Positions 1 through 7,262 are shown, counted from the first letter of the stretch. The stretch is 8,534 nt of DNA from Pseudomonadota bacterium (GCA_021781695.1 JAJXWG010000060.1:1-8534), one strand, 5' to 3'. Numbers and translations: made by a program. The notes: generated from the letters alone by a model not told the origin.

Positions 1-71
1 AATGGCGTGATCGCCCAAGCGGGCGAGACGAACAACAGCGAAAGAATTCCTGCAAGTTTTGTTTTATTCAT
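1..71 (-). CDS. bamA: Outer membrane protein assembly factor BamA, N-terminal fragment (signal peptide)
   Basis: Only the first 23 codons are in the window; the gene runs off the left edge. The ATG at 71-69 opens a peptide starting MNKTKLAGIL. It has a short basic N-region, a hydrophobic core and an SPAWA end, which fits a signal peptidase I site after residue 20 (SPAWA|ITP). BamA is the beta-barrel subunit that inserts outer-membrane proteins. The identification rests on this Sec signal peptide and on the gene's place directly after rseP, where bamA is conserved in proteobacteria. It starts 6 bp after the rseP stop, with a weak AGG about 12 nt upstream inside the rseP end, so it is probably cotranscribed with rseP. 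POTRA and barrel domains are not visible, so another exported protein cannot be fully excluded. Confidence 0.75.
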   Translation of the reverse strand, partial: MNKTKLAGILSLLFVSPAWAITP

Positions 72-77
72 TTATTG

Positions 78-1439
78 CTAACCTGAGATGAGGCGATTAA
101 TATCATTATAAAAAGCAAGAACCATCAGCGTACCCAGCAATACGATGCCGATCTTCTGACCGGTTTCCCATGCCCTTTCAGAAACGGGACTGCCTTTGAC
201 CGACTCGGCGACATAATACAGCAAGTGTCCGCCATCCAATAAAGGAACAGGCAACAGATTCAACACTCCCAGACTGATGCTGATCAATGCAAGAAAGCCA
301 AGATAAGCGATCACCCCCATATGCGCAGACTGCCCTGCATAATCAGCAATAGTAACCGGCCCGCTCAAATTTTTCACGGACACTTCACCCACCAGCATTT
401 TACCCAGCATTTTCAGGCTGATGAAGGAAGTTTCCCAGGTTTTCGTAACCGACTGGCCAAACGCGTCCAGCGGTCCATAACTCACCATGGTGGTCATCGC
501 TTCCCACGCCTTCTGGTCGAACTTGGGGGCCGCACCTATCCTGCCTATCATCTTGCCTGATTCGGCAACTGCTTCGGGAATCACATCAAGGCTCAGCGTC
601 CTCTGGCCGCGTTGAATATCCATCCGTATCGAACGCTTCGGGCTCGCGCGAACCAATTCAACCATCTGGCCCCAGTTCTGAACAGGCAATCCGTCTGCAC
701 GCAAAATCACGTCGCCCACCTGCAGCCCGGCCTGTCTTGCCACCCCCTTGTCGGTCAGCATGCCTATCACTGGCGCAATCACAGGCTGCTCGGAATGCAG
801 ACCAAGCTTGCCAAGAAATTCGCCTTCCAGATCGCCGATCAAAAGCCCGCTCATATCAAGCCGATGATGCAGGATCACACCATTGTCGCTGGCCTTCACA
901 TCGGCCTCACCTTGCCTGCCCTCTTTCAGCGACAGCGTCATCAGCGTCCAGCGCAATTCCTGCCAGCTCGGGATCGCCACTCCATTGACACTGAGTATCT
1001 GCTCTCCCTTGTGCATCTCTGCCAGCGCTGCAGGCGTGCCTGCCGGCACATCGCCCAGCACAGGTTTCAGGCCTTCTATTCCGTGCATGAACAACACCCA
1101 GTAAAGCAATATCGCCAGGATGAAATTCGCCACCGGACCTGCCACGACAATGGCCATGCGCTGCAACACCGGTTTGCGGTTGAATGCCTTGTGCAGTTCG
1201 GCAGGCAACACCTCGCCTTCGCGCTCGTCGAGCATCTTGACATAACCGCCCAGAGGGATCGCGGAGATCACCCATTCGGTATCGGAATGGGCAAACCGTT
1301 TGCGGTATATCACCTTGCCGAACCCCAGCGAGAAAACCAGCACCTTGACACCACAGCGGCGCGCCACCCAGTAATGGCCATATTCATGAAACATCACTAG
1401 CACAACGACAGCAGCGACAAAAGCAAGCAAGGTCATCAT
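78..1439 (-). CDS. rseP: RIP metalloprotease RseP (site-2 protease, sigma-E regulator)
   Basis: This 453-residue inner-membrane zinc protease cuts anti-sigma factors such as RseA within the membrane after a first cut by DegS, and also clears signal-peptide remnants. Visible hallmarks: HEYGH at residues 18-22 (zinc ligands and catalytic Glu) in the first membrane segment, the GFGK element at 39-42, membrane segments near 95-118 and 375-400, and two PDZ domains at about 120-200 and 218-290. NLLPVPLLDG near 394-403 supplies the third zinc ligand, Asp402, the same number as in E. coli RseP (450 aa). A last membrane helix lies near 428-445. The ATG overlaps the dxr stop as ATGA and no good Shine-Dalgarno precedes it, which points to translational coupling. 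A second in-frame ATG follows at once (1436-1434), so the start is uncertain by one codon. The gene is intact. Confidence 0.97.
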   Translation of the reverse strand: MMTLLAFVAAVVVLVMFHEYGHYWVARRCGVKVLVFSLGFGKVIYRKRFAHSDTEWVISAIPLGGYVKMLDEREGEVLPAELHKAFNRKPVLQRMAIVVAGPVANFILAILLYWVLFMHGIEGLKPVLGDVPAGTPAALAEMHKGEQILSVNGVAIPSWQELRWTLMTLSLKEGRQGEADVKASDNGVILHHRLDMSGLLIGDLEGEFLGKLGLHSEQPVIAPVIGMLTDKGVARQAGLQVGDVILRADGLPVQNWGQMVELVRASPKRSIRMDIQRGQRTLSLDVIPEAVAESGKMIGRIGAAPKFDQKAWEAMTTMVSYGPLDAFGQSVTKTWETSFISLKMLGKMLVGEVSVKNLSGPVTIADYAGQSAHMGVIAYLGFLALISISLGVLNLLPVPLLDGGHLLYYVAESVKGSPVSERAWETGQKIGIVLLGTLMVLAFYNDINRLISG

Positions 1440-2617
1440 AGGCGGAGTCTTTCAACTTGTTGGTTGGCAGCGCAACGCGCGCTGGCATCGGCTTCCAGCA
1501 CATCATCAAGACAGGCAACGTCATGGACTGGCATGCTCGTCAGCACCGATTCAATCACGCGTGCAACGGAAAGGAATGAAATCTCATGATCCAGAAATGC
1601 GGCAACGGCAACTTCATTGGCCGCGTTGAGCACCGCAGGTGCGCTGCCCCCTGCGCGCAAGGCCTGGTATGCCAGTGCCAGGCAAGGAAAGCGCGCAAAG
1701 TCGGGCTCGGCAAAATCAAGCCTTGCGATCTTGAACAAATCGAGCGAGGCCACGCCTGAGTCGATGCGATGAGGATATGCAAGGCCATAGGCGATCGGCG
1801 TGCGCATGTCCGGATTGCCGAGCTGCGCGATCACAGAGCCGTCAATGTATTCGACCAGAGAATGAATCACGCTCTGCGGATGGATCACCACCTGTATGTC
1901 GCAGGCATCGACGTTGAACAGCCAGCGCGCCTCGATAACTTCCAGACCCTTGTTCATCATGCTTGCAGAGTCCACCGAAATCTTGCGCCCCATCGTCCAG
2001 TTGGGATGTCTGCATGCCTGGTCTGGCGTGACCTGCTGCAGGTTTTCCAGCGGCGTCGTGCGGAACGGACCGCCCGATGCGGTAAGCAATATCCGCGCAA
2101 CCCCCGAGCCCGCCATGTCGCCCTTGTAGTCATGCGGCAATGCCTGAAAAATCGCATTGTGCTCGCTGTCGATGGGCAGCAGTGCAGAACCGCTTTCGCG
2201 CACCGCATCCATAAAAACATTGCCTGCCATCACCAATGTTTCCTTGTTGGCCAGCAGAATCTTCTTGCCCGCATGCGCTGCGGCAAGCGTGGGCCGCAAA
2301 CCTGCAGCACCCACGATGGCGGCCATCACCGTGTCCACCTCGGGCAAACTGCTCACAGCTTCCAGCGCATCAACGCCGCACAACACCTCGGTCTTCAATC
2401 CCGCTTCACGCAGCAGGGCACGCAACTTGACAGCCGCTCCATCGTCGAGCAGCACCGCATAGACAGGATTAAACTGAATACATTGTTTATACAGCAGATC
2501 GACCTGTTTGTTGGCTGTCAGCGCAAATATCCGGTATTTGTCCGGATGGCGTCCCACCACATCCAAAGTACTCGTGCCTATGCTTCCCGTCGAACCTAGA
2601 ATCGTGAGCGATTGCAT
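1436..2617 (-). CDS. dxr: 1-deoxy-D-xylulose 5-phosphate reductoisomerase
   Basis: This cytosolic enzyme converts 1-deoxy-D-xylulose 5-phosphate to 2-C-methyl-D-erythritol 4-phosphate with NADPH, the first committed step of the MEP isoprenoid pathway. The 393 residues carry the NADPH-binding GSTGSIG at 8-14 and LANKETLV near 122-129. The metal ligands Asp150 and Glu152 lie in LPIDSEHNAIF, with Glu226 in MMNKGLE. The substrate loop has SGGPFR (Ser181), His204, Ser217 and Lys223. Length and spacing match the family and nothing is missing. The ATG lies 1 bp after the cdsA stop (TGA-C-ATG), with only a weak GGG upstream, so translation is probably coupled to cdsA. The stop overlaps the rseP start. 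The pathway link is direct: its products lead to the farnesyl and isopentenyl diphosphates used by UppS two genes upstream. Confidence 0.98.
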   Translation of the reverse strand: MQSLTILGSTGSIGTSTLDVVGRHPDKYRIFALTANKQVDLLYKQCIQFNPVYAVLLDDGAAVKLRALLREAGLKTEVLCGVDALEAVSSLPEVDTVMAAIVGAAGLRPTLAAAHAGKKILLANKETLVMAGNVFMDAVRESGSALLPIDSEHNAIFQALPHDYKGDMAGSGVARILLTASGGPFRTTPLENLQQVTPDQACRHPNWTMGRKISVDSASMMNKGLEVIEARWLFNVDACDIQVVIHPQSVIHSLVEYIDGSVIAQLGNPDMRTPIAYGLAYPHRIDSGVASLDLFKIARLDFAEPDFARFPCLALAYQALRAGGSAPAVLNAANEVAVAAFLDHEISFLSVARVIESVLTSMPVHDVACLDDVLEADASARCAANQQVERLRL

Positions 2618-2618
2618 G

Positions 2619-3416
2619 TCAACCCATCTGCCCTATCAACATGGCCATCGCAGCAAGCGGCAGGGTTGAAGTCAGCGCATCGATACGGTCGAGCAGGCCG
2701 CCGTGCCCGGGCAACAGCGATCCGCTGTCCTTGACACCCGCCTGGCGTTTGATCAGGGATTCGAACAGATCGCCGATCACGGCCAAAGCCACCCAACACC
2801 AAATGGCCGGCAGCACAAACGCAACCGGAGGCACGGCCAACCTTGCAGCGAGTGCATACCATACGATCAGCGCATAGATGGAAGCGCAAAACACAGCGCC
2901 TGCCACACCTTCCCAGGTTTTTCCGGGGCTGATGCCGGGTGCGAGTTTGTGTTTTCCAAATCTGCGTCCTGAAAAATAAGCGCCGATATCTGCAACCCAG
3001 ACCAGGCTCATCGCAAGCAGCAGCAGCCACGGACTCAAGCTGCGCAAATCCAGCATCGCAAGCCCCGTCGGCAACAGCACGGCCCAGCCGGTCAGGCACA
3101 TCAGCGGGCGATTCTCGACTTTCAAGCCCGCCACCATCCAGATCGGCACGACGACAAGCCAGAGCACCGCAGATACAGCGTAAATCCATGCATGGGAAAT
3201 CCCGGACAGGATCAGGACTGCCATCAGAAGCAGCGTCAATGCCGCATAAAGGAAAGTCTGGCTGCCGGACAGCCTGGACAGTTTCGACCATTCAAAAATA
3301 CCCTGCATCACCATCAGCACGACGACTGCCGCCCACCAGCTGCCCGGCAATACGAACAGCACGAGCAGCAGCAGCAGCAGCAGAATGACGGCGGTGATGA
3401 TTCTTGACTTAAGCAT
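2619..3416 (-). CDS. cdsA: Phosphatidate cytidylyltransferase (CDP-diglyceride synthase)
   Basis: This 265-residue polytopic inner-membrane enzyme makes CDP-diacylglycerol from phosphatidic acid and CTP, the branch point for all bacterial phospholipids. The sequence is strongly hydrophobic with about seven to eight membrane segments. It ends with the full CdsA signature at residues 220-246: SLIKRQAGVKDSG, then LLPGHGGLLDRID, including the metal-binding Asp and HGG residues. Before it lies the conserved ADIGAYFSGRRFGKHKL and SPGKTWEG region. The frame stays open far upstream (to 3713), but that part lies wholly inside uppS and does not look like CdsA. I chose the ATG at 3416, which gives the usual MLKSRIITAVI start and overlaps the uppS end by 8 bp (ATGCTTAA); AAAGAG upstream is a weak ribosome-binding site. 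A run of seven leucines at residues 12-18 is coded largely by a CTG repeat. Confidence 0.96.
   Translation of the reverse strand: MLKSRIITAVILLLLLLLVLFVLPGSWWAAVVVLMVMQGIFEWSKLSRLSGSQTFLYAALTLLLMAVLILSGISHAWIYAVSAVLWLVVVPIWMVAGLKVENRPLMCLTGWAVLLPTGLAMLDLRSLSPWLLLLAMSLVWVADIGAYFSGRRFGKHKLAPGISPGKTWEGVAGAVFCASIYALIVWYALAARLAVPPVAFVLPAIWCWVALAVIGDLFESLIKRQAGVKDSGSLLPGHGGLLDRIDALTSTLPLAAMAMLIGQMG
3364..3383. repeat. AGC/CTG trinucleotide repeat inside cdsA
   Basis: The plus strand reads AGC six times followed by AG. On the coding strand this gives six consecutive CTG codons (cdsA codons 12-17) followed by CTC, so leucine 12-18 forms the core of the first membrane segment. Because the unit is three bases, slippage would change the number of leucines without shifting the frame. 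Confidence 0.85.
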
Positions 3417-4170
3417 ATCGCTCTTTAACGGTGCCTGCCAGTTGGTCGCTGGTTCGGCCAAAACGCCGCTCGCGATGCTGATAAGAAGCAATGGCAAGCT
3501 CCAGTGCACGGCGACCAAAAGCCGGCCACAGGGTGTCCGTAAAATACAACTCGGTATAGGCCAGCTGCCAGAGCATGAAATTGCTGATGCGTTTCTCGCC
3601 TCCGGTGCGTATGAATAAATCAGGCTCGGGCGCATCGCCCATGGAAAGATATGGCTGTAGATCCGCCTCTGTGAACGATGCCGCAAGCTCAGGATGATCC
3701 CTAAGCATTGCATGCACCGCGTGCATCACATCCCAGCGCCCGCCATAGTTTGCGGCAATGGTCAGCATCAAACCGGTATTGTTGGCGGTGAGCGTCTCGG
3801 CGTCAGAAATGGCCCGCTGCAGATTGTCATCAAAATGCGACCTGTCGCCGATGATCTTCAGGCGAATGTTGTTGCCATGTATGCTTGCGACCTCGCGCTC
3901 CAGCATTTTCATGAACAGCGACATCAAGAACGACACCTCGTCAGCCGGACGACGCCAGTTTTCGCTGCTGAAAGCAAATACCGTCAGATATTCGACACCT
4001 AGATCACGGCAGGCTTTGACGGTGACACGCAAGGATTCGACGCCTCGCTGATGCCCCATGATGCGCGGCATGAACCGGCGCTTTGCCCAGCGGCCATTGC
4101 CATCCATGATGATGGCAATATGACGCGGTATCTTAGCTACATCAGGAATGGTGAGCGTGGAACTGGTCAC
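3409..4170 (-). CDS. uppS: Polyprenyl (undecaprenyl) diphosphate synthase, cis-type
   Basis: This cytosolic, membrane-associated enzyme adds isopentenyl units in cis to farnesyl diphosphate to make undecaprenyl diphosphate, the lipid carrier for peptidoglycan, O-antigen and similar polymers. The 253 residues hold the catalytic IIMDGNGRWAKRR (Asp23), MGHQRG (His40), FAFSSENWRRP at 66-76, NYGGRWD at 141-147, the diphosphate-binding RTGGEKRISNF at 188-198, and Glu207 in YTELYF. The start is a GTG at 4170-4168. The frame is closed upstream by a stop at 4185-4183 with no other start between, and the next ATG is codon 22, inside the active-site motif. The GTG sits 1 bp after the frr TAA, and no Shine-Dalgarno is visible, so reinitiation from frr is likely. 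The end overlaps cdsA by 8 bp. Confidence 0.97.
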   Translation of the reverse strand: MTSSTLTIPDVAKIPRHIAIIMDGNGRWAKRRFMPRIMGHQRGVESLRVTVKACRDLGVEYLTVFAFSSENWRRPADEVSFLMSLFMKMLEREVASIHGNNIRLKIIGDRSHFDDNLQRAISDAETLTANNTGLMLTIAANYGGRWDVMHAVHAMLRDHPELAASFTEADLQPYLSMGDAPEPDLFIRTGGEKRISNFMLWQLAYTELYFTDTLWPAFGRRALELAIASYQHRERRFGRTSDQLAGTVKERYA

Positions 4171-4171
4171 A

Positions 4172-4729
4172 TTACACGGCCATTAAATCAACTTCTTTGG
4201 CTGACAACGCCTGGTCGATTTCAGAAACAAACTTGTCGGTAAGCTTTTGGATATCATCCTGCATGCGCCGCTCATCGTCTTCAGAAATTTCTTTCTTCTT
4301 GAGCAGCTCCTTCAGGCTGTGGTTCGCATCCCGGCGTATGTTGCGCACCGCGATCTTCGCATCTTCCCCTTCGGACTTCACCAGCTTGATCAGATCGCGA
4401 CGGCGCTCCTCGGTCAGCATCGGCATCGGAACACGGATCAGGTCGCCGCTGGTGGCAGGATTCAAGCCCAGATCCGCATCGCGTATCGCGCGCTCGACCT
4501 TGCCCACCATGTTTTTCTCATAAGGCTGCACGCCTATGGTGCGCGCATCGATCAGCGTGATATTGGCCACCTGCGTCACCTGCGTCGGGCTGCCGTAATA
4601 TTCGACCATTACATGATCCAAAAGACCGGTATGTGCACGGCCCGTGCGGATCTTACCCAAGTCAGCGCGCAATGCATCAAGCGACTTGCGCATCCTCTGT
4701 TCGGCATCTTTTCTGATTTCAGCAATCAT
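4172..4729 (-). CDS. frr: Ribosome recycling factor
   Basis: RRF acts with EF-G and IF3 to split the post-termination ribosome so that its subunits can be reused. The protein has 185 residues, the same length as in E. coli, with the typical order: helix I (residues 1-25), KIRTGRAHTGLLD at 26-38, the small beta domain with YYGSPTQVTQVANI and IGVQPYEKNM, then LGLNPATSGDLIRVPMP and the long helices II and III. VRNIRRDAN at 128-136 keeps the functionally important Arg132. The ATG at 4729 has a strong GAGGAG ribosome-binding site (AGGAG at 4739-4735, 5 nt spacing), the best in this part of the operon. It lies in the 26-bp gap after pyrH, so frr can be translated independently of pyrH. Confidence 0.98.
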   Translation of the reverse strand: MIAEIRKDAEQRMRKSLDALRADLGKIRTGRAHTGLLDHVMVEYYGSPTQVTQVANITLIDARTIGVQPYEKNMVGKVERAIRDADLGLNPATSGDLIRVPMPMLTEERRRDLIKLVKSEGEDAKIAVRNIRRDANHSLKELLKKKEISEDDERRMQDDIQKLTDKFVSEIDQALSAKEVDLMAV

Positions 4730-4755
4730 GCTCTCTCCTCGTCATGCAGGCACTG

Positions 4756-5475
4756 CTAGTCAACCCGAACCAGCGTGCCCTCGCCTTCCCCTGACAGCAC
4801 GCGTTTTAACGCACCCGGCTTGAAAATACTGAATACGATGATCGGCAATTTCTGGTCTCGGCAAAGGGTCAGCGCGGTCGCATCCATCACCTGGAGGTTC
4901 TTGCTGATCGCCTCGTCAAAACTCAGTGACTGATAACGCACCGCCTGCGGATCCTTTTTCGGATCGGCCGTGTAAATGCCGTCGACTTTGGTCGCCTTGA
5001 TCACCACCTCGGCGCTCATCTCAACGCCGCGCAGCGCCGCCGCAGTATCAGTGGTAAAGAAAGGGCTGCCTATCCCCGCAGCAAATATCACCACCTTACC
5101 CTCTTCAAGGTAGCGCAGCGCCTTGCCGCGTATGAAAGGTTCCGCGACCTGTTCCAGATTGAGGGCCGACTGCACGCGACAATCCAACCCCGAACGGCTC
5201 ATCGCATCCTGCAATGCCATCGAGTTCATCACCGTGGCCAGCATGCCCATGTAATCGGCTGTTGCCCTGTCCATGCCGGCTGCGGCGGGTGCCACACCGC
5301 GAAAGATGTTGCCGCCGCCGATCACCAATGCCACCTGCACACCCATCTCAACCACTTCCGCAATCTCGGCCACGATGCGCTCGATCACCTGACGGTTGAT
5401 GCCATAGCTGTCTTCCCCCATCAGCGCTTCGCCGGAGAGTTTCAACAGTATGCGTTTATAGACAGGCGCGCTCAT
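4756..5475 (-). CDS. pyrH: UMP kinase (uridylate kinase)
   Basis: This hexameric bacterial UMP kinase of the amino-acid kinase family phosphorylates UMP to UDP with ATP, feeding UTP and CTP synthesis; CTP is used by CdsA two genes downstream of frr. With the start chosen here the protein has 239 residues. It shows KLSGEALMG at 12-20 (phosphate binding), IGGGNIFRG at 52-60, MDRATADYMGMLATVMN at 68-84 with Asp74 for uridine, AAGIGSPFFTTDTAA at 132-146, and KATKVDGIYTADPKKDP at 160-176. Three in-frame ATGs are possible: 5484, 5481 and 5475. The first forms an ATGA overlap with the tsf stop, but the AGGGA ribosome-binding site ends on it. The ATG at 5475 has correct spacing (8 nt) and gives MSAPVYKRI, so I prefer it. 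The longer form would have 242 residues. Confidence 0.96.
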   Translation of the reverse strand: MSAPVYKRILLKLSGEALMGEDSYGINRQVIERIVAEIAEVVEMGVQVALVIGGGNIFRGVAPAAAGMDRATADYMGMLATVMNSMALQDAMSRSGLDCRVQSALNLEQVAEPFIRGKALRYLEEGKVVIFAAGIGSPFFTTDTAAALRGVEMSAEVVIKATKVDGIYTADPKKDPQAVRYQSLSFDEAISKNLQVMDATALTLCRDQKLPIIVFSIFKPGALKRVLSGEGEGTLVRVD

Positions 5476-5480
5476 GGTCA

Positions 5481-6380
5481 TCATCCCTGTGCTGCAGCGA
5501 TCGTCGCGGCCACTTCCGCCGCGTAATCTTCAACCTTTTTCTCGATGCCTTCACCCACCACGAACATCTGGAAGGAGGAAACCGAAGCGCCTTTCGCCTT
5601 CAGCAACTGTTCTATAGTCTGCTTGCCATCTTCCGCCTTGACGAAAACCTGGCCCAGCAGCGTGACTTCCTTCAGGAATTTCTGCACGGTGCCTTCGGCG
5701 ATTTTTTCCAGCATCGCTTCGGGCTTGCCCGCTTCGCGCGCCTTCTCGACCGCAATGCGGCGCTCGGTGTCTATATCCGCCGGGTTCACTCCTGAAGCAT
5801 CGACAGATTTCGGCTTGGAGGCTGCAATGTGCATGCAGATGTCGCGCCCCAGCGCATCATCACCGCCCGAAAAATTGAGCAGCACGCCGATCTTGCTGCC
5901 ATGCAGATAGCTCGAAAGATTTCCGGTCGTGGTTTCATAGCGCTCGAAACGGCGCACTGCCATGTTCTCGCCCAGCTTCATCACCAGCGCCTTGCGGGTT
6001 TCCTCAACGCTGTCAACGCCGTTTGCAATCTTCATGTCTGACAAGGCTGCGATATCGGCCGGATCATTCTTTGCCACCGTTTCAGCCACATTTTTTGCAA
6101 ATGCAATGAAATCATCATTCTTCGCCACGAAATCGGTCTCGCAGTTCACTTCGACGACCGCACCCGATTTGCCATCGGGAGCGATGAACGTGCTGACTAC
6201 GCCTTCGGCCGTCACGCGCGACGAAGCCTTGCTGGCCTTGGCACCGCTCTTGATGCGCAACTGCTCTTCAGCCACCTTGAAATCGCCATCCGCCTCGACC
6301 AGCGCCTTCTTGCATTCCATCATGCCAAGGCCCGTTGCCTCGCGCAACTCCTTGACCATACTTGCAGTGATTTCCGCCAT
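5481..6380 (-). CDS. tsf: Translation elongation factor Ts
   Basis: EF-Ts releases GDP from EF-Tu in the cytosol so that EF-Tu can be recharged with GTP. With the chosen start the protein has 299 residues. The N-terminal UBA-like part carries the first family signature, LREATGLGMMECKKAL (residues 12-27). The second signature follows as EVNCETDFVAKN at 77-88, whose TDFV (82-85) inserts next to the EF-Tu nucleotide pocket. The core repeats and C-terminal part (GEGIEKKVEDYAAEV) are intact. An upstream in-frame TTG at 6386-6384 would add two residues, but it touches the AGGAG ribosome-binding site; the ATG at 6380 has ideal spacing and gives the standard MAEITASMVK. An intrinsic terminator lies between it and rpsB. 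The stop TGA overlaps the upstream candidate ATG of pyrH. Confidence 0.98.
   Translation of the reverse strand: MAEITASMVKELREATGLGMMECKKALVEADGDFKVAEEQLRIKSGAKASKASSRVTAEGVVSTFIAPDGKSGAVVEVNCETDFVAKNDDFIAFAKNVAETVAKNDPADIAALSDMKIANGVDSVEETRKALVMKLGENMAVRRFERYETTTGNLSSYLHGSKIGVLLNFSGGDDALGRDICMHIAASKPKSVDASGVNPADIDTERRIAVEKAREAGKPEAMLEKIAEGTVQKFLKEVTLLGQVFVKAEDGKQTIEQLLKAKGASVSSFQMFVVGEGIEKKVEDYAAEVAATIAAAQG
5484..5488 (-). promoter_or_regulatory. Ribosome-binding site AGGGA that decides the pyrH start
   Basis: On the minus strand AGGGA at 5488-5484 lies in the last codons of tsf. Its spacing is 8 nt to the ATG at 5475, 2 nt to the ATG at 5481, and it overlaps the ATG at 5484. Only the 5475 start has normal geometry. 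Confidence 0.6.
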
Positions 6381-6386
6381 GCTCAA

Positions 6387-6391
6387 CTCCT
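6387..6391 (-). promoter_or_regulatory. Strong ribosome-binding site AGGAG of tsf
   Basis: AGGAG on the minus strand stands 6 nt before the ATG at 6380. It fixes that ATG as the tsf start and rules out the TTG at 6386, which it directly abuts. Confidence 0.85.
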
Positions 6392-6410
6392 AAAATTCAG
6401 ATAAAAAACT

Positions 6411-6437
6411 TATAAAAAAAGGGGCTTGCGCCCCTTT
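6411..6437 (-). terminator. Intrinsic terminator/attenuator between rpsB and tsf
   Basis: On the minus strand the sequence reads AAAGGGGC, loop GCAA, GCCCCTTT, then four more T before ATA. This is an 8-bp perfect stem (arms 6437-6430 and 6425-6418) capped by a GNRA-type tetraloop and followed at once by a T tract, seven T in total counting those of the stem. It lies 15 bp past the rpsB stop and 30 bp before the tsf AUG. No convincing new promoter fits between it and tsf. It therefore probably ends part of the transcripts after rpsB while read-through feeds tsf and the genes beyond. On the plus strand the hairpin is followed by only three T, so it should work in one direction. Confidence 0.88.
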
Positions 6438-6452
6438 GTGCGCCAGTTTATC

Positions 6453-7184
6453 TCAGGCAGTCTGTTCAGGCTCTTCAGCCACCTGCTGAACCAGCTCATT
6501 CAATGACTGGGCACGGCCTTCCAGCACCGCATCGGCGATGCCGCGCGCATACAGACGGATCGCCTGGGTGGAGTCGTCGTTGCCCGGTATCACGAAATCC
6601 ACACCGATCGGTGAATTATTGGTATCGACGATGCCGATTACAGGTATGCCCAGCTTCTGCGCTTCGACGATGGCTCCCTTCTGGTAACCCACGTCGATCA
6701 CAAATATCGCGTCCGGCAGATTGGCCATGTCCTTGATGCCGCCCAGGCTGCGATTCAACTTCTCCAGCTCGCGGTTCATCATCAGCAATTCTTTTTTGGA
6801 GACGCCTTCGGTCGAACCATCCGCCATCACGGCTTCCAGATCGCGCAGACGCTTGATGGATTGCTGCACCGTCTTGTAATTGGTCAGCATGCCGCCCAGC
6901 CAGCGGTGATTCACAAACGGGGAATTTGCGCGGGTTGCTTCTTCCTGAAGAATTTCGCGCGCCTGGCGCTTGGTGGCCACGAACAGGATCGTGCCCTTCT
7001 TTGCAGCGAGCTTGCGCACGTAATTTTCCGCCTCAGCAAACATCGCGACGGATTTTTCCAGATTGATGATGTGAATACGATTACGATGCCCGAAAATGAA
7101 AGGTGCCATCTTCGGGTTCCAGAAACGGGTCTGGTGACCAAAATGAACACCAGCATCCAGCATTTGACGCATTGTTACAGCCAT
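6453..7184 (-). CDS. rpsB: 30S ribosomal protein S2
   Basis: S2 binds late to the 30S subunit at the head-body junction near S1. The 243 residues (E. coli: 241) match the family throughout: MRQMLDAGVHFGHQTRFWNP at 5-24, FIFGHRNRIHIINLEKS at 29-45, a coiled-coil-like helical insert at about 105-150 (TVQQSIKRLRDLE ... MMNRELEKLNRSLGGI), and the second signature at about 178-220 with IVDTNNSPIGVDFVIPGNDD. The ATG at 7184 has AGGA about 7 nt upstream. It is first in its transcription unit, with its own promoter and a leader of about 105 nt, and is followed by an intrinsic terminator that separates it from tsf. S2 represses its own operon in enterobacteria; the leader here could serve the same role, which is inference. 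Confidence 0.98.
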   Translation of the reverse strand: MAVTMRQMLDAGVHFGHQTRFWNPKMAPFIFGHRNRIHIINLEKSVAMFAEAENYVRKLAAKKGTILFVATKRQAREILQEEATRANSPFVNHRWLGGMLTNYKTVQQSIKRLRDLEAVMADGSTEGVSKKELLMMNRELEKLNRSLGGIKDMANLPDAIFVIDVGYQKGAIVEAQKLGIPVIGIVDTNNSPIGVDFVIPGNDDSTQAIRLYARGIADAVLEGRAQSLNELVQQVAEEPEQTA

Positions 7185-7215
7185 GATTATTCCTATATGT
7201 TAAGGGTTAGAACTG

Positions 7216-7262
7216 CCACTCGCCAGCTTGACTCTTTCGAGCACCCCAACTTGCGCGAGCGG
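7216..7262 (-). promoter_or_regulatory. Structured 5' leader of rpsB, candidate S2 autoregulatory element
   Basis: Three nested pairings can be read on the minus strand. The outer stem is CCGCTCGC (7262-7255) with GCGAGTGG (7223-7216), 8 bp including one G-U pair. The middle stem is AGTTG (7251-7247) with CAAGCT (7230-7225), 5 bp with one bulged G. The apical hairpin is GCTC-GAAA-GAGT (7242-7231), 4 bp with a GNRA tetraloop. The element lies inside the transcribed leader, about 31 nt before the rpsB AUG. Known biology is that S2 binds its own leader in gammaproteobacteria; whether this fold is equivalent is not shown by the sequence alone. Confidence 0.5.

Noticed and set aside
612..1400. Open frame of 262 codons on the plus strand opposite rseP
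   Set aside because: It lies wholly antisense to an intact rseP, has a His/Gln/Arg-rich composition with no recognisable domain, and no promoter or ribosome-binding site was seen. It is a by-product of codon use on the other strand.
1769..2599. Open frame of 276 codons on the plus strand opposite dxr
   Set aside because: It is antisense to a complete dxr with all catalytic residues, rich in His, Arg and Gln, and without any motif. No independent signal supports it.
2596..3291. Open frame of 231 codons on the minus strand overlapping cdsA in another frame
   Set aside because: It covers the same DNA as the clear CdsA protein, has low-complexity Arg/Cys/Gly-rich content and would overlap dxr; cdsA explains the region.
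3417..3713. N-terminal extension of cdsA by 99 codons
   Set aside because: The frame is open, but the DNA codes the C-terminal third of UppS. The extension does not resemble CdsA, and the ATG at 3416 gives the normal family N-terminus and length.
6409..6414. TATAAG as a -10 box for a separate tsf promoter
   Set aside because: It lies in the T tract of the terminator, and the position 17 bp upstream falls in the GC-rich stem with no -35 match.
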